From Rhodobacteraceae bacterium HLUCCO07 (GTDB taxonomy: Bacteria > Pseudomonadota > Alphaproteobacteria > Rhodobacterales > Rhodobacteraceae): a stretch of DNA of 64,000 nucleotides. Location of the stretch: assembly GCA_001314705.1 (NCBI GenBank), contig LJSU01000029.1:36279-100278 (forward strand). The letters are read 5' to 3'. The notes beneath the pieces were generated by a model. The model saw only the letters and a program-made list of their open reading frames with translations, was not told where the DNA came from and searched no databases. Positions 34,753-43,917 of this stretch are shown piece by piece. Position 1 is the first letter of the stretch; every line of letters starts with the position of its first letter. The translations under genes were made by a program, and so were the position numbers.

Positions 34753-37032
34753 TCAACCGTAATGCGCCACCGGCGTGCCCGCGATCGCCGCCATGTTCAG
34801 CAATCCCCGCGGCGTGATCCCCGGCGAGACCACGTGCGCGCGGTTGCCCATCCCCATCAGGATCGGCCCGACCTCAAGGCCCTCGGCCTTCATCTTGAGA
34901 ATGTTGCGCACGCCAGAGGCCGCGTCGGCATGGCCGAAAATCAGCACATTGGCCGCCCCCTTGAGCCGCCCGCCCGGCAACAGCCGTTCGCGCAATTCGG
35001 GGTCGAGCGCCGTGTCCACGTTCATCTCGCCCTCATAGGCGAAATTGCGCGGCTCGCTGTCGAGGATCTCGATCGCCGCACGCAGGCGCTGCCCCGATCC
35101 TTCGGCCTGGTTGCCGAATTGCGATTGCGAACACAGCGCCAGCTTCGGCTCAAGCCCGAACCGCCGCACATGCCGTGCCGCGCCGATGGCCACCTCGGCG
35201 ATCTGTTCTGGCGTGGGCAGGGTCCAGACATGGGTGTCGGCGATGAAAAGCGGCCCCTCTTCGAGGATCATCATGGAAAGCGCCCCGTGCGGGCGCAGCC
35301 CGTCCTGCGCCAGAACCTGGCTGACGTAATTGAGATGCCAGCGATATTCCCCGAACGTCCCGCAGATCAGGCTGTCGGCCTCGCCGCGATGCACCATCAC
35401 CGCGCCGATGGCGGTGCCGTTGGTGCGCAGCACCGCCTTGGCGATGTCGGGCGTCACGCCCCGCCGTGCCATGATCTGGTGATAGCTCTGCCAGTAATCG
35501 CGATAGCGCGGGTCGTTCTCGGGGTTCACGATATCCACGTCCTGCCCGGGCCGGATGGTCAGCCCCGCGCGCTTGCAGCGCCGCTCGATCACCTCGGGCC
35601 GCCCGATCAGGATCGGCGTCTCGGTGGTGTCCTCCAGGATCGCCTGCGCCGCGCGCAACACGCGCTCGTCCTCGCCCTCGGCAAACACGATCCGGCGCGC
35701 GGCGGTGCGCGCGGCATCGAACACCGGCCGCATCAGGAGCGCCGACTTGAACACGCTTTGATTGAGCTGCGCGCGATACTCTTCGAGGTTGTCGATCGGG
35801 CGTGTCGCCACGCCGCTTTCCATCGCCGCCCTGGCCACCGCGCTCGACACCACCGCCACGAGGCGCGGATCGAACGGCTTGGGGATCAGGTAGTCGGGCC
35901 CGAATGTCATCTGCTCGCCCTGATAGGCCGCCGCGGCCTCGGCGCTCGTCGTGGCCCGCGCCAGCGCCGCGATCCCTTCGATACAGGCGATCTGCATCGC
36001 GTCGTTGATCTCGGTCGCGCCCACGTCGAGCGCCCCGCGAAAGATGAACGGGAAACACAGCACGTTGTTGACTTGGTTGGGAAAATCGCTGCGCCCGGTG
36101 GCAATGATCGCATCCGGCGCGACCGATTTCACCGCGTCGGGCAGGATCTCCGGCGTCGGGTTGGCCAGCGCGAAGATGATCGGCCGCGGCGCCATCTTCG
36201 CGACCTGCTCCGGGGTCAGAACGCCCGGCCCGCTCAACCCGAGGAACAGATCCGCACCCCCGATCACCTCCTCCAGCGTGCGCAGATCGCTGGCCTGCGC
36301 ATAGGCCGCCTTCTGCGGGTTCATGTCCACCTCGCGCCCTTCGTGGACCAGCCCGTGAATATCGCACAGCCACACGTTCTCGCGCTTCACGCCCAGCTTC
36401 AGCAGCATGTTGAGGCAGGCAATCCCCGCCGCCCCGCCGCCGGTGCTGACGACCTTGATCTCGTCGAACCGCTTGTCCGCGACATGCAGCGCATTCGTGG
36501 CCGCCGCGCCGACCACGATCGCGGTGCCATGCTGATCGTCGTGAAAGACGGGGATGTTTATCCGCTCGCGGCACAGTTTCTCCACGATGAAACAATCCGG
36601 CGCCTTGATGTCCTCAAGGTTGATCGCGCCGAATGTCGGCTCCAGCGCACAGACGATATCGGCCAGCTTCTCGGGATCGGATTCATTCACCTCGATGTCG
36701 AAACAGTCGATCCCGGCGAATTTCTTGAACAGGACCGCCTTGCCCTCCATCACCGGCTTGCTGGCCAGCGCCCCGATATCGCCCAGCCCAAGAACGGCGG
36801 TGCCGTTCGACACCACGCCCACCAGGTTGGCGCGCGACGTGTAGCGCGCAGCGTTGGCCGGGTCTGCCTTGATCTCGAGGCTCGCCTCGGCGACGCCGGG
36901 CGAATAGGCACGGGCCAGGTCGCGGCCATTGGCCAAGGGCTTGGTCGCACGGACCTCCAGCTTCCCCGGTTTGGGATGCTCATGATAGAACAGTGCCGCC
37001 TCGCGCAGCGTCTGCTTGGTGCTGTCGGTCAT
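34753..37032 (-). CDS. maeB: NADP-dependent malic enzyme with C-terminal phosphotransacetylase-like domain
   Basis: A 759-residue two-domain protein. Residues 1-430 are malic enzyme: [12 protein letters not shown] at the start, [11 protein letters not shown], the NADP Rossmann fold in [18 protein letters not shown], and [40 protein letters not shown]. Residues 440-759 are a PTA_PTB domain ([45 protein letters not shown]). This is the normal MaeB layout; in the family the PTA part binds acetyl-CoA as regulator rather than catalysing. It decarboxylates malate to pyruvate with NADPH formation. A near-perfect palindrome sits 22 bases before the ATG. Confidence 0.96.
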   Translation of the reverse strand: MTDSTKQTLREAALFYHEHPKPGKLEVRATKPLANGRDLARAYSPGVAEASLEIKADPANAARYTSRANLVGVVSNGTAVLGLGDIGALASKPVMEGKAVLFKKFAGIDCFDIEVNESDPEKLADIVCALEPTFGAINLEDIKAPDCFIVEKLCRERINIPVFHDDQHGTAIVVGAAATNALHVADKRFDEIKVVSTGGGAAGIACLNMLLKLGVKRENVWLCDIHGLVHEGREVDMNPQKAAYAQASDLRTLEEVIGGADLFLGLSGPGVLTPEQVAKMAPRPIIFALANPTPEILPDAVKSVAPDAIIATGRSDFPNQVNNVLCFPFIFRGALDVGATEINDAMQIACIEGIAALARATTSAEAAAAYQGEQMTFGPDYLIPKPFDPRLVAVVSSAVARAAMESGVATRPIDNLEEYRAQLNQSVFKSALLMRPVFDAARTAARRIVFAEGEDERVLRAAQAILEDTTETPILIGRPEVIERRCKRAGLTIRPGQDVDIVNPENDPRYRDYWQSYHQIMARRGVTPDIAKAVLRTNGTAIGAVMVHRGEADSLICGTFGEYRWHLNYVSQVLAQDGLRPHGALSMMILEEGPLFIADTHVWTLPTPEQIAEVAIGAARHVRRFGLEPKLALCSQSQFGNQAEGSGQRLRAAIEILDSEPRNFAYEGEMNVDTALDPELRERLLPGGRLKGAANVLIFGHADAASGVRNILKMKAEGLEVGPILMGMGNRAHVVSPGITPRGLLNMAAIAGTPVAHYG

Positions 37033-37334
37033 CTCTCTGCCCTCATGCGATTTAGTTCAACGTTAAACTGTTATGTAAACCCGCGCATCCGCGAATCGCA
37101 AAAGGCTGTTTCCTTGAAAGCCGAAAACCGCGAACCGCCGGAAAACAGGCCGTGACTGTCGCTTTTGCGACATAACCGGTCGTATTTTGATTGCGAATGT
37201 CTGAAATGCCCATAGGTTGGTCACACGATCGGTCCAGCACATATCAGCGTATACGCCGCCCGCATCCCTGTCATGCGGCGCGTTCGTCCTGTGCGAAGGA
37301 TCGGAATGAAAACTGAAAAGGCTTGAAACCTGCC
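37033..37334. promoter_or_regulatory. divergent maeB/asnB promoter region with palindrome
   Basis: AGTTCAACGTTAAACT (37054-37069) is a 16-base palindrome with one mismatched pair, close to the maeB start on its upstream side. Further on lie TTTGCGACATAACCGG and TTTTGATTGCGAATGTC near 37155-37200. No gene is visible in these 302 bases. The asnB start has no strong Shine-Dalgarno. Confidence 0.4.
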
Positions 37335-38852
37335 ATGTGTGGCTTTGTCTGTCTGTACAATATCGGGGACCCGGCGCTTGCCGCCTCGATGATCGAGAAA
37401 ATTTCTCACCGCGGCCCTGATGCGGTCGAGGTGGTCAAGGGGCAGGGGGCGCCGGTGATCATGGCCCATTGCCGGCTGTCGATCATCGGCCCCGAGGACG
37501 GGCAACAACCGATATACCAGGACCGCGACCTGCTCGTCGCCAATGGCGAGATCTACAACCACGCCGACCTGCGCGCGATCCTGGGCGAATCCGCCTTCGA
37601 AACCGCGAGCGACAGCGAGGCGATCCTGCATCTTTTCCGTGCGGGTCAACTGCGCTGGGTGTCGCGGCTGGACGGGATGTTCGCTTTCGTGCTGGCGACG
37701 AAGAACCGCATCATCGCGGCGCGCGACCCGTTGGGGATCAAGCCGCTCTACCTGGCCCGGATCGGCGAAGGCATGGCGTTCGCCTCCGAGCTCAAGGCGT
37801 TCGACGGGCTGGCATACGATTCCGTCGAGGCGATCGAACCCGGCTGCATGTTCGACAGCATCGACGGGATGCGCCGCTGGTATCGCACGCCCCACGGCGC
37901 GGCCGAGCCCGAGGAAGGGCTCGATATCGAGGCCACGGCGCGGGAATTGCGGCTCGTGCTGGAAGACGCGGTATCGAAATGGATGGTGGCCGATGTGGAG
38001 GTGGGCAGCTTCCTCTCCGGCGGCCTCGACAGTTCGATCATCGCCGCGATTGCCGCGCGCCAGCGCAAGACCCCGCTCAAGACCTTCTCGGTCGGCACCG
38101 AGGGCAGCCCCGACCTCATCGCCGCGCGCGAGGTGGCCGCGCATATCGGCTCGGACCATCATGAACATGCCTTCACCGCGCGGGATCTGGCCGATGTCCT
38201 GCCGCATGTGATCTATCACCTCGAAAGCGCGGATGTCGATCTCGTGCGCTCTGCCATGCCCACGCATTTCGCCGCCAAACTCGCCGTCAGGCACGTCAAG
38301 GCCGTGCTGACCGGCGAAGGCGCCGACGAGCTTTTTGCGGGCTACACCTATCACCACGATTATGTCGATCACCCCCGCGAGCTGGCCGAGGAACTGACCC
38401 GAAGTCTCAACGCCATGCACAACATCAACCTGCAGCGGGTCGACCGGGTGACCATGGCCGAGAGCCTCGAGGCGCGCACGCCCTTCCTCGATCGCGACCT
38501 GATCGATTTCGCGCAGTCCATTCCGGCCACGCTGAAACTGCGCCGCACCGACCCGGACGCGGTCGAAAGCACCGGCCCGACCACCGAGAAGTGGATCCTG
38601 CGCAAGGCTTGTGCCGACCTGCTGCCCGACGATCTCGTCTGGCGCAAGAAGGCGCAATTCGACGAAGGCTCCGGCACGGTCGATGCGCTGAAAGAGGCGT
38701 TGATGATCGTGTCGGGCGCAGATCAACCGCTCGACCGCGCGCAGGAAGGCGCGCTTTATGAAAAGCTCCTGCGCGCGGCCTATGTCGATCCCGACCTGAT
38801 CCTGTCGAATGCCGGAACATGGGACAGCAAGGATCGGGTCTCCGCCGTCTGA
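37335..38852 (+). CDS. asnB: glutamine-hydrolysing asparagine synthetase
   Basis: A 505-residue two-domain enzyme. After Met removal, Cys1 of MCGFVCLYNIG is the class II glutaminase nucleophile, which fixes the start at 37335 rather than the TTG at 37323. The amidotransferase domain includes ISHRGPDAVE and LLVANGEIYNHADLR. The synthetase domain has the PP-loop FLSGGLDSSIIAAIAARQ and KAVLTGEGADELFAGYTYH, then EARTPFLDRDLIDFA. It makes asparagine from aspartate, glutamine and ATP. Length is a little under the E. coli enzyme (554). Divergent from maeB. Confidence 0.94.
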   Translation: MCGFVCLYNIGDPALAASMIEKISHRGPDAVEVVKGQGAPVIMAHCRLSIIGPEDGQQPIYQDRDLLVANGEIYNHADLRAILGESAFETASDSEAILHLFRAGQLRWVSRLDGMFAFVLATKNRIIAARDPLGIKPLYLARIGEGMAFASELKAFDGLAYDSVEAIEPGCMFDSIDGMRRWYRTPHGAAEPEEGLDIEATARELRLVLEDAVSKWMVADVEVGSFLSGGLDSSIIAAIAARQRKTPLKTFSVGTEGSPDLIAAREVAAHIGSDHHEHAFTARDLADVLPHVIYHLESADVDLVRSAMPTHFAAKLAVRHVKAVLTGEGADELFAGYTYHHDYVDHPRELAEELTRSLNAMHNINLQRVDRVTMAESLEARTPFLDRDLIDFAQSIPATLKLRRTDPDAVESTGPTTEKWILRKACADLLPDDLVWRKKAQFDEGSGTVDALKEALMIVSGADQPLDRAQEGALYEKLLRAAYVDPDLILSNAGTWDSKDRVSAV

Positions 38853-38930
38853 CCCGCAGGGGCAACCTGCCCCTTGCATCCGGCCCGCGGGACGCGGAAC
38901 ATGGCCTCCAAGGCAAAAGGAGAGGCGGCC

Positions 38931-39323
38931 ATGTCATTGTCTGAAACGGCCCGGGCCGTGCGCGAGCACGCCCACGCACCCTATTCCGGCTTCAAGGTCG
39001 GCGCGGCGATACAAGCCGCGGATGGCAGCATCCATGCCGGCTGCAACGTCGAGAACGTATCCTATCCCGAGGGCACCTGCGCCGAGGCCGGGGCCATCGC
39101 CGCCATGGTCGCCGCGGGGCAGACCCGGATCACCGCCGCCCATGTCATCGCCGACAGCCCCAGACCGATCACGCCCTGTGGAGGCTGTCGCCAGAAACTG
39201 GCCGAGTTCGCCGCCGGGCCGGATATGCCGATCACCATGGCCAATCTCGACGGGGTCGAGCGCACCATGACCATGGCCGAGCTTCTGCCTGACGCCTTCG
39301 ATCGAGGACACATGATCCGCTGA
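38931..39323 (+). CDS. cdd: cytidine deaminase
   Basis: The 130-residue homotetrameric-type zinc enzyme deaminates cytidine and deoxycytidine. The start at 38931 has AGGAG upstream. Motifs are YSGFKVGAAI, GCNVENVSYPEGTCAEAGAIAAMVAAG (the usual C-A-E with zinc Cys and catalytic Glu) and PCGGCRQKLAEF (the two further zinc cysteines). First gene of the salvage operon cdd-deoA-deoB-upp, with 23 bases to deoA. Confidence 0.95.
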   Translation: MSLSETARAVREHAHAPYSGFKVGAAIQAADGSIHAGCNVENVSYPEGTCAEAGAIAAMVAAGQTRITAAHVIADSPRPITPCGGCRQKLAEFAAGPDMPITMANLDGVERTMTMAELLPDAFDRGHMIR

Positions 39324-39346
39324 CGGGTCGCGGAGAGGGACCGCTG

Positions 39347-40657
39347 ATGGACGCAAGACGTATCATAGCCCGGCTGCGCGACGGCGACACCCCGTCGGCG
39401 GAGGAATTGCGCTGGTTCGCGCAGGGGCTGGCCGATCACGCCGTCTCGGATGCGCAGGCGGGGGCCTTTGCCATGGCGGTCCTGCTGGGCGGCCTCTCCG
39501 AGGAGGGGCGCGTCGCGCTCACGCTGGCCATGCGCGACAGCGGCGACGTGCTGCGCTGGGATCTGGATCGCCCGGTGCTCGACAAGCATTCGACCGGCGG
39601 GATCGGCGATTGCGTGAGCCTCGTGCTCGCGCCCGCGCTCGCCGCCTGCGGGGCGGCGGTGCCGATGATCTCGGGGCGCGGGCTGGGCCATACCGGCGGC
39701 ACGCTCGACAAGATCGAGGCGATTCCCGGCCTGCGCACCGATCTGGGCGAATCCGCGCTGCGCCGCGCGGTGGACATGGCCGGGGCCGCCATCGTCTCGG
39801 CCTCGGCCCGCATCGCCCCCGCCGACAAGCGGCTTTACGCCATCCGCGACGTGACCGCGACGGTCGAAAGCCTCGATCTCATCACCGCCTCGATCCTGTC
39901 CAAGAAACTCGCCGCCGGGCTGGACGGGCTGGTGCTCGACGTGAAAACCGGCTCGGGCGCCTTCATGAAGACCCCCGATGAGGCCCGCGCACTGGCCCGC
40001 GCCCTCGTCGACACCGCCAATGCCGCCGGGTGCCCCACCTCCGCGATCCTCTCGGACATGAGCCAGCCGCTGGTGCCCTCGCTGGGCAACGCGCTCGAAG
40101 TGGCCGAGGTGATGCGCACCCTCACCGGCACCGTGCGCCCCGGCCCGCTGCGAGAGCTTTGCGCGGTGCTGGGCGGCGTGTTGCTCGCCGATGCCGGGCT
40201 GGCAAGGGATGTCGAGGCCGGGGCCGAGGCCATTGACGGGGCCATCCGCGACGGCCGCGCCGCCGACCGCTTCGGCGCCATGATCGCCGCGCAGGGCGGG
40301 CCGCTGCGCTTTGTCGAGGACTGGCCGCGCTTCCTGCCCGAGGCCAACGTGATCCGCGAGATCGCAGCCCCCCGCGCGGGCCATGTCGCCGCATGGGACG
40401 GCGAGGCGCTGGGCCTGGCCGTCGTGGGGCTCGGTGGCGGGCGGCAGGTCGAAACCGACGTGATCGACCCCGCCGTGGGCCTTTCCGACCTCGTGCTGCT
40501 GGGCGAACGGGTCGACCCCGGCCAGCCCATCGCCCGCATCCACGCCGCGCGCGAGGCCGATGCCGACCGCGCCGGGGCGGCGCTCCTGGCCGCGCTCACC
40601 ATCGCGGACGAGGCCCCCGCCCTGCCGCCCCTCATCCACGAGAGGATCGGCGGATGA
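39347..40657 (+). CDS. deoA: thymidine phosphorylase
   Basis: A 436-residue pyrimidine nucleoside phosphorylase that splits thymidine or deoxyuridine with phosphate. The family signature KHSTGGIGDCVSLVLAPALAACG is near residue 82. SGRGLGHTGGTLDKIEAIPGLRTDL, DVTATVESLDLITASILSKKLAAGLDGLVLDVKTGSGAFMK and the C-terminal RIHAAREADADRAGAALLAALTIADE complete the fold. It overlaps deoB by four bases (ATGA). Confidence 0.96.
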   Translation: MDARRIIARLRDGDTPSAEELRWFAQGLADHAVSDAQAGAFAMAVLLGGLSEEGRVALTLAMRDSGDVLRWDLDRPVLDKHSTGGIGDCVSLVLAPALAACGAAVPMISGRGLGHTGGTLDKIEAIPGLRTDLGESALRRAVDMAGAAIVSASARIAPADKRLYAIRDVTATVESLDLITASILSKKLAAGLDGLVLDVKTGSGAFMKTPDEARALARALVDTANAAGCPTSAILSDMSQPLVPSLGNALEVAEVMRTLTGTVRPGPLRELCAVLGGVLLADAGLARDVEAGAEAIDGAIRDGRAADRFGAMIAAQGGPLRFVEDWPRFLPEANVIREIAAPRAGHVAAWDGEALGLAVVGLGGGRQVETDVIDPAVGLSDLVLLGERVDPGQPIARIHAAREADADRAGAALLAALTIADEAPALPPLIHERIGG

Positions 40658-41859
40658 CGCGCGCCTTTCTCGTCGTGATGGATTCCTGCGGTATCGGCGG
40701 CGCGCCAGACGCGCATCGCTTCTTCAACGGCCCGGCCCCCGATCGCGGGGCCAACACGCTGGGCCATATCGCGCTGGCCTGTGCCGCGGGCCGCGCCGAC
40801 AAGGGCCGCGCCGGGCCGCTCCACGTCCCGACTCTCGCGGCCCTGGGCCTTGGCGACGCGATCCGCCTCGCCTCCGGCCTCGACACGGGCCTGCCGACCG
40901 CCACCACCGGGCTCTGGGGCGCGGCCACGCAAATCAGCCCCGGCAAGGACACGCCCTCGGGCCATTGGGAGATCGCGGGCGTGCCGGTGCCGTGGAACTG
41001 GCACTATTTCCCCGACACGAAACCCGCCATCCCCGACAACCTCCTGGCCCTCATCCGCGATGCCGCGCAAACGACCGGCACGCTCTGCAACGCGCACGCC
41101 TCGGGCACCGAGGTCATCGCGGAACATGGCAAAGAGCATATGCAAACCGGCTGGCCCATCGTCTATACCTCGGCCGACAGCGTGCTCCAGATCGCCGCGC
41201 ACGAGGACACGTTCGGCCTCGACCGCCTGCTCGACCTATGCGCCACCATCGCCCCGGCCTTCCACGCCCGACGGGTCGGCCGCGTCATCGCGCGCCCCTT
41301 CGTCGGGGAACCGGGCGCCTTCACCCGCACCCCGAACCGCCACGACTATGCCATCGCGCCCCCCGCCCCCACGCTCCTCGACTGGGCGCAGGCGGCGGGC
41401 CGTACCACGTTCGCACTGGGCAAGATCGGCGACATCTTCTCGATGCGCGGCGTTTCCAACCACCTCAAGGGCAGTGACGCCACGCTCATGACCCATCTGG
41501 AAGACCTCATCGACACCGCCCCGGACGGCGCGCTCACCTTTGCCAATTTCGTCGAGTTCGACAGCAATTTCGGCCACCGCCGCGACGTCCCCGGTTACGC
41601 CCGCGCGCTCGAATGGTTCGACGCCGAACTCGCCCGTCTCCTGCCCCGTCTCGGGCCCGGCGACCTGATGCTCGTCACCGCCGATCACGGCAACGATCCG
41701 ACCTGGACCGGCACCGACCACACCCGCGAACGCGCACCCGTGCTGATCGCCGGGCACGGCACGGGCGAGATCGGCCACGTGGCCTTTGCCGATATCGGCG
41801 CCAGCGTCGCCCACCACCTGGGCCTTGCCGAACGCGGCGCGGGGGAGAGCTTCCTGTGA
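40654..41859 (+). CDS. deoB: phosphopentomutase
   Basis: The 401-residue alkaline-phosphatase-superfamily enzyme converts (deoxy)ribose-1-phosphate to the 5-phosphate, continuing from DeoA. Metal and core motifs are AFLVVMDSCGIGGAPDA, TPSGHWEIAG, FANFVEFDSNFGHRRDVPGYARALE and MLVTADHGNDPTWTGTDHTRERAPVLI. It starts at the ATG overlapping the deoA stop; the frame is open further upstream only as a shadow. A 142-base gap with a small GC hairpin (41886-41912) precedes upp. Confidence 0.96.
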   Translation: MTRAFLVVMDSCGIGGAPDAHRFFNGPAPDRGANTLGHIALACAAGRADKGRAGPLHVPTLAALGLGDAIRLASGLDTGLPTATTGLWGAATQISPGKDTPSGHWEIAGVPVPWNWHYFPDTKPAIPDNLLALIRDAAQTTGTLCNAHASGTEVIAEHGKEHMQTGWPIVYTSADSVLQIAAHEDTFGLDRLLDLCATIAPAFHARRVGRVIARPFVGEPGAFTRTPNRHDYAIAPPAPTLLDWAQAAGRTTFALGKIGDIFSMRGVSNHLKGSDATLMTHLEDLIDTAPDGALTFANFVEFDSNFGHRRDVPGYARALEWFDAELARLLPRLGPGDLMLVTADHGNDPTWTGTDHTRERAPVLIAGHGTGEIGHVAFADIGASVAHHLGLAERGAGESFL

Positions 41860-42001
41860 CCCGCTCGGGGCCCGTTGACCTTCACGGCGCGCCACCGGTT
41901 TTTCCGCGCGCCACCCCGGGGGGATGAATACAATTGCCTCTTGCCGCCGATTTCTGCGACAAGCAAAGAAGCGCCGGAAGCAGAAGGAGTTCGGAATCGA
42001 G

Positions 42002-42634
42002 ATGAAAGACCACCTCACCGTCGTCAAACACCCGCTCATCCAGCACAAGCTGACCCTGATGCGCCAGAAGGACACCTCGACCGCCGTGTTCCGCCAGCTT
42101 TTGCGCGAGATCTCGCAACTGCTGGCCTACGAGGTCACGCGCGAATTGCCGATGACCACCCGGACCATCGACACCCCGCTCTGCCCGATGGAGGCGCCGG
42201 TTCTGGCCGGGCGCAAGCTCGCGCTCATCTCGATCCTGCGCGCGGGCAACGGGCTCCTCGACGGGATGCTCGAACTCATTCCCTCGGCGCGGGTCGGTTT
42301 CGTCGGGCTCTACCGCGACGAGGCCACGCTCCAGCCGGTGCAATACTACTACAAGGTGCCCGACCACCTTGACGAGCGGCTGGTGATCGCGGTCGACCCG
42401 ATGCTCGCCACCGGCAACAGCTCGGCCGCCGCCATCGACCTGCTCAAGGGCTCCGGCGCCACCGATATCCGCTTCCTGTGCCTCCTGGCCGCGCCCGAAG
42501 GTGTGGCCCGCATGAAAGAGGCCCACCCCGACGTGCCCGTCGTGACCGCCGCGCTTGACGAGCGGCTCAACGAGAAGGGCTATATCGTCCCCGGCCTCGG
42601 CGACGCCGGCGACCGGATGTTCGGCACGAAATAG
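42002..42634 (+). CDS. upp: uracil phosphoribosyltransferase
   Basis: The 210-residue enzyme makes UMP from uracil and [39 protein letters not shown] near the start, [18 protein letters not shown], the PRPP loop [25 protein letters not shown] segment, and the C-terminal [21 protein letters not shown] (uracil-binding) are typical. AAGGAG lies about 10 bases before the ATG at 42002. It closes the cytidine-to-UMP salvage set with cdd and deoA. No nucleoside transporter is present next to it. Confidence 0.96.
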   Translation: MKDHLTVVKHPLIQHKLTLMRQKDTSTAVFRQLLREISQLLAYEVTRELPMTTRTIDTPLCPMEAPVLAGRKLALISILRAGNGLLDGMLELIPSARVGFVGLYRDEATLQPVQYYYKVPDHLDERLVIAVDPMLATGNSSAAAIDLLKGSGATDIRFLCLLAAPEGVARMKEAHPDVPVVTAALDERLNEKGYIVPGLGDAGDRMFGTK

Positions 42635-42667
42635 GCGTGCCCTGGCCCTGAAAGGACGGTGAAGAAG

Positions 42668-42800
42668 CCGCGCAGCGCCCGACCGCGGGTGGGCGCTCCA
42701 ATGATGATTGAGGGCACTTTATGGCGCCAGATATTCCGGCAATTTTTGGGTTTCAAACATTGAATAGCGCCCGCCCGGGGGGCGGTCGGGCGCTGCGCGG
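42668..42800. repeat. REPIN-like element: two inverted REP units around a 68-base spacer
   Basis: The outer 19 bases, CCGCGCAGCGCCCGACCGC (42668-42686), pair perfectly with 42782-42800. Pairing extends inwards to GGGTGGGCGCT (42687-42697) against AGCGCCCGCCC (42766-42776) with one mismatch and a small bulge, so each arm is about 30 bases. The spacer is AT-richer. The same unit occurs once at 5712-5741. The rest of the 336-base stretch 42635-42970 holds no gene I can support. Confidence 0.65.
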
Positions 42801-42970
42801 CGGCGCGTCCCGCGCCTTGATTCCGCGCAAGGGGGCTGCGCCCCGATCATCTGCTCAGCGGGACGGAGCGGTCATTCGCTGCGTTTGCAGCTTGGGGTGG
42901 CCCGAACGGCGGCAGTGGCGCAGAGAAGCGAGCATCGCAAAGTTTGAGCACCACGAAGCATTGGGCTTCT

Positions 42971-43465
42971 TCAATACCACGAAGACGCAGCAAGTTTCTT
43001 TTTGAAATTTTCGCTGAAAGAATGGCGTTCTCCATTTGGTGCTCGATAGCCTGCCAAATTTGAATGGAGGGCCAAAACACCGATAGTTCGCCATTTTAAC
43101 TTCCCACGCCTCTCAAGCACGAACCTACCATCACGCTTCGAAAATTCGTGGGAATGGAACAACCCTGCTATTATCCTCATCAGAATTGAACGCTCATTTT
43201 GAGTCAACGATGCACCAATATGCTTATTGAGGACGCTAAGGTCATTGTGAGCGAACGCATGATCGAAGTTTCTTGTTAGCTGGATAACAAAATCAGGCCG
43301 CTGATAGCTAAGCATTGAGAGCGCGCTTCCCATGCGATCCTGATCATCAAGAAATCCTTGAACATCATTGGTCGGGCTTGGCTCATCCGGAGCCGACCGG
43401 CCCCTTCTCTTCTTCGCTTCGTCAATCAGACGAAGGATAGGGCGTCCATGATTTAACTTCGTCAT
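42971..43465 (-). CDS. hypothetical protein, AT-rich orphan
   Basis: Not recognised. 164 residues from the ATG at 43465 (a TTG at 43477 is possible). Soluble and basic, with the segments DQDRMGSALSMLSYQRPDFVIQLTRNFDHAF and QNERSILMRIIAGLFHSHEFSKRDGRFVLERRGKLKWRT. The second looks like a compact alpha/beta unit but matches no family I know. Codon use is AT-rich and unlike the flanks, pointing to recent acquisition. It is bracketed by the REPIN-like element downstream and repeat copy B upstream, the same order of elements as around the orphan at 5885. Confidence 0.6.
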   Translation of the reverse strand: MTKLNHGRPILRLIDEAKKRRGRSAPDEPSPTNDVQGFLDDQDRMGSALSMLSYQRPDFVIQLTRNFDHAFAHNDLSVLNKHIGASLTQNERSILMRIIAGLFHSHEFSKRDGRFVLERRGKLKWRTIGVLALHSNLAGYRAPNGERHSFSENFKKKLAASSWY

Positions 43466-43917
43466 GCTGAATCCCAAGAGATCAAAAGTGACGAGAACTT
43501 AGCATATTTTTCATTACGCATTAACAGCTCTCTGTTTAGTCATGCGCAAACTTGCCAATCGCAGTCGCCGCATCCAAAGTGTGGCGCAGTCCGCTCCGGC
43601 CCCATCACCGTCACCCAACAACTTCCCTAGGGATGTTGCCCTCTCATCCGACTCCGCCACCACTGCGAAACCTGCGCCCTCCCGCGACCACCACCGCACG
43701 CCACGTTAACCGTTTCACGCAACACCTCACGCGCCCGCACCCGGCAGCCGGGCGGCAGCCGGATGTCAGCCGGATGTCACCCCCCGGAATCGCGGCCTGC
43801 CGCGCCGTTAACCCTTTACCTGCGGATCTGCGCTAGAATCGCGGCAAAACCGGAAACAAGCTTTACTCGCCTGGTTGTTTTTGGCACAGTCAACGCAACA
43901 TCTTGTGGGGGCAAGAC
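43466..43917. other. gene-free 452-base stretch holding the orphan's promoter and repeat copy B
   Basis: The first 80 bases are AT-rich and should carry the promoter of the minus-strand orphan. The rest contains repeat copy B and then the upstream region of the SPOR gene. A 55-codon plus-strand frame at 43542-43709 has no ribosome site or family features and runs into the repeat, so it is not called. Confidence 0.5.
43697..43812 (+). repeat. GTTAAC-bounded intergenic repeat, copy B
   Basis: Islands CACGCCACGTTAAC (43697-43710), CCGGCAGCCGG then GCAGCCGG (43741-43762), ATGTCACCCCC (43774-43784) and GCCGTTAACCC (43804-43814) match copy A in order and spacing. GCCGGATGTCA is repeated twice inside this copy. 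Confidence 0.6.

Noticed and set aside
34762..37155. 797-codon plus-strand frame
   Set aside because: Antisense of maeB; Arg/His/Pro-rich shadow translation.
38881..38930. Upstream in-frame ATG/TTG starts for cytidine deaminase
   Set aside because: The ATG at 38931 has AGGAG and matches the family N-terminus.
43542..43709. 55-codon plus-strand frame upstream of repeat B
   Set aside because: No Shine-Dalgarno, weak third-position GC bias, and its stop lies in the repeat's GTTAAC.
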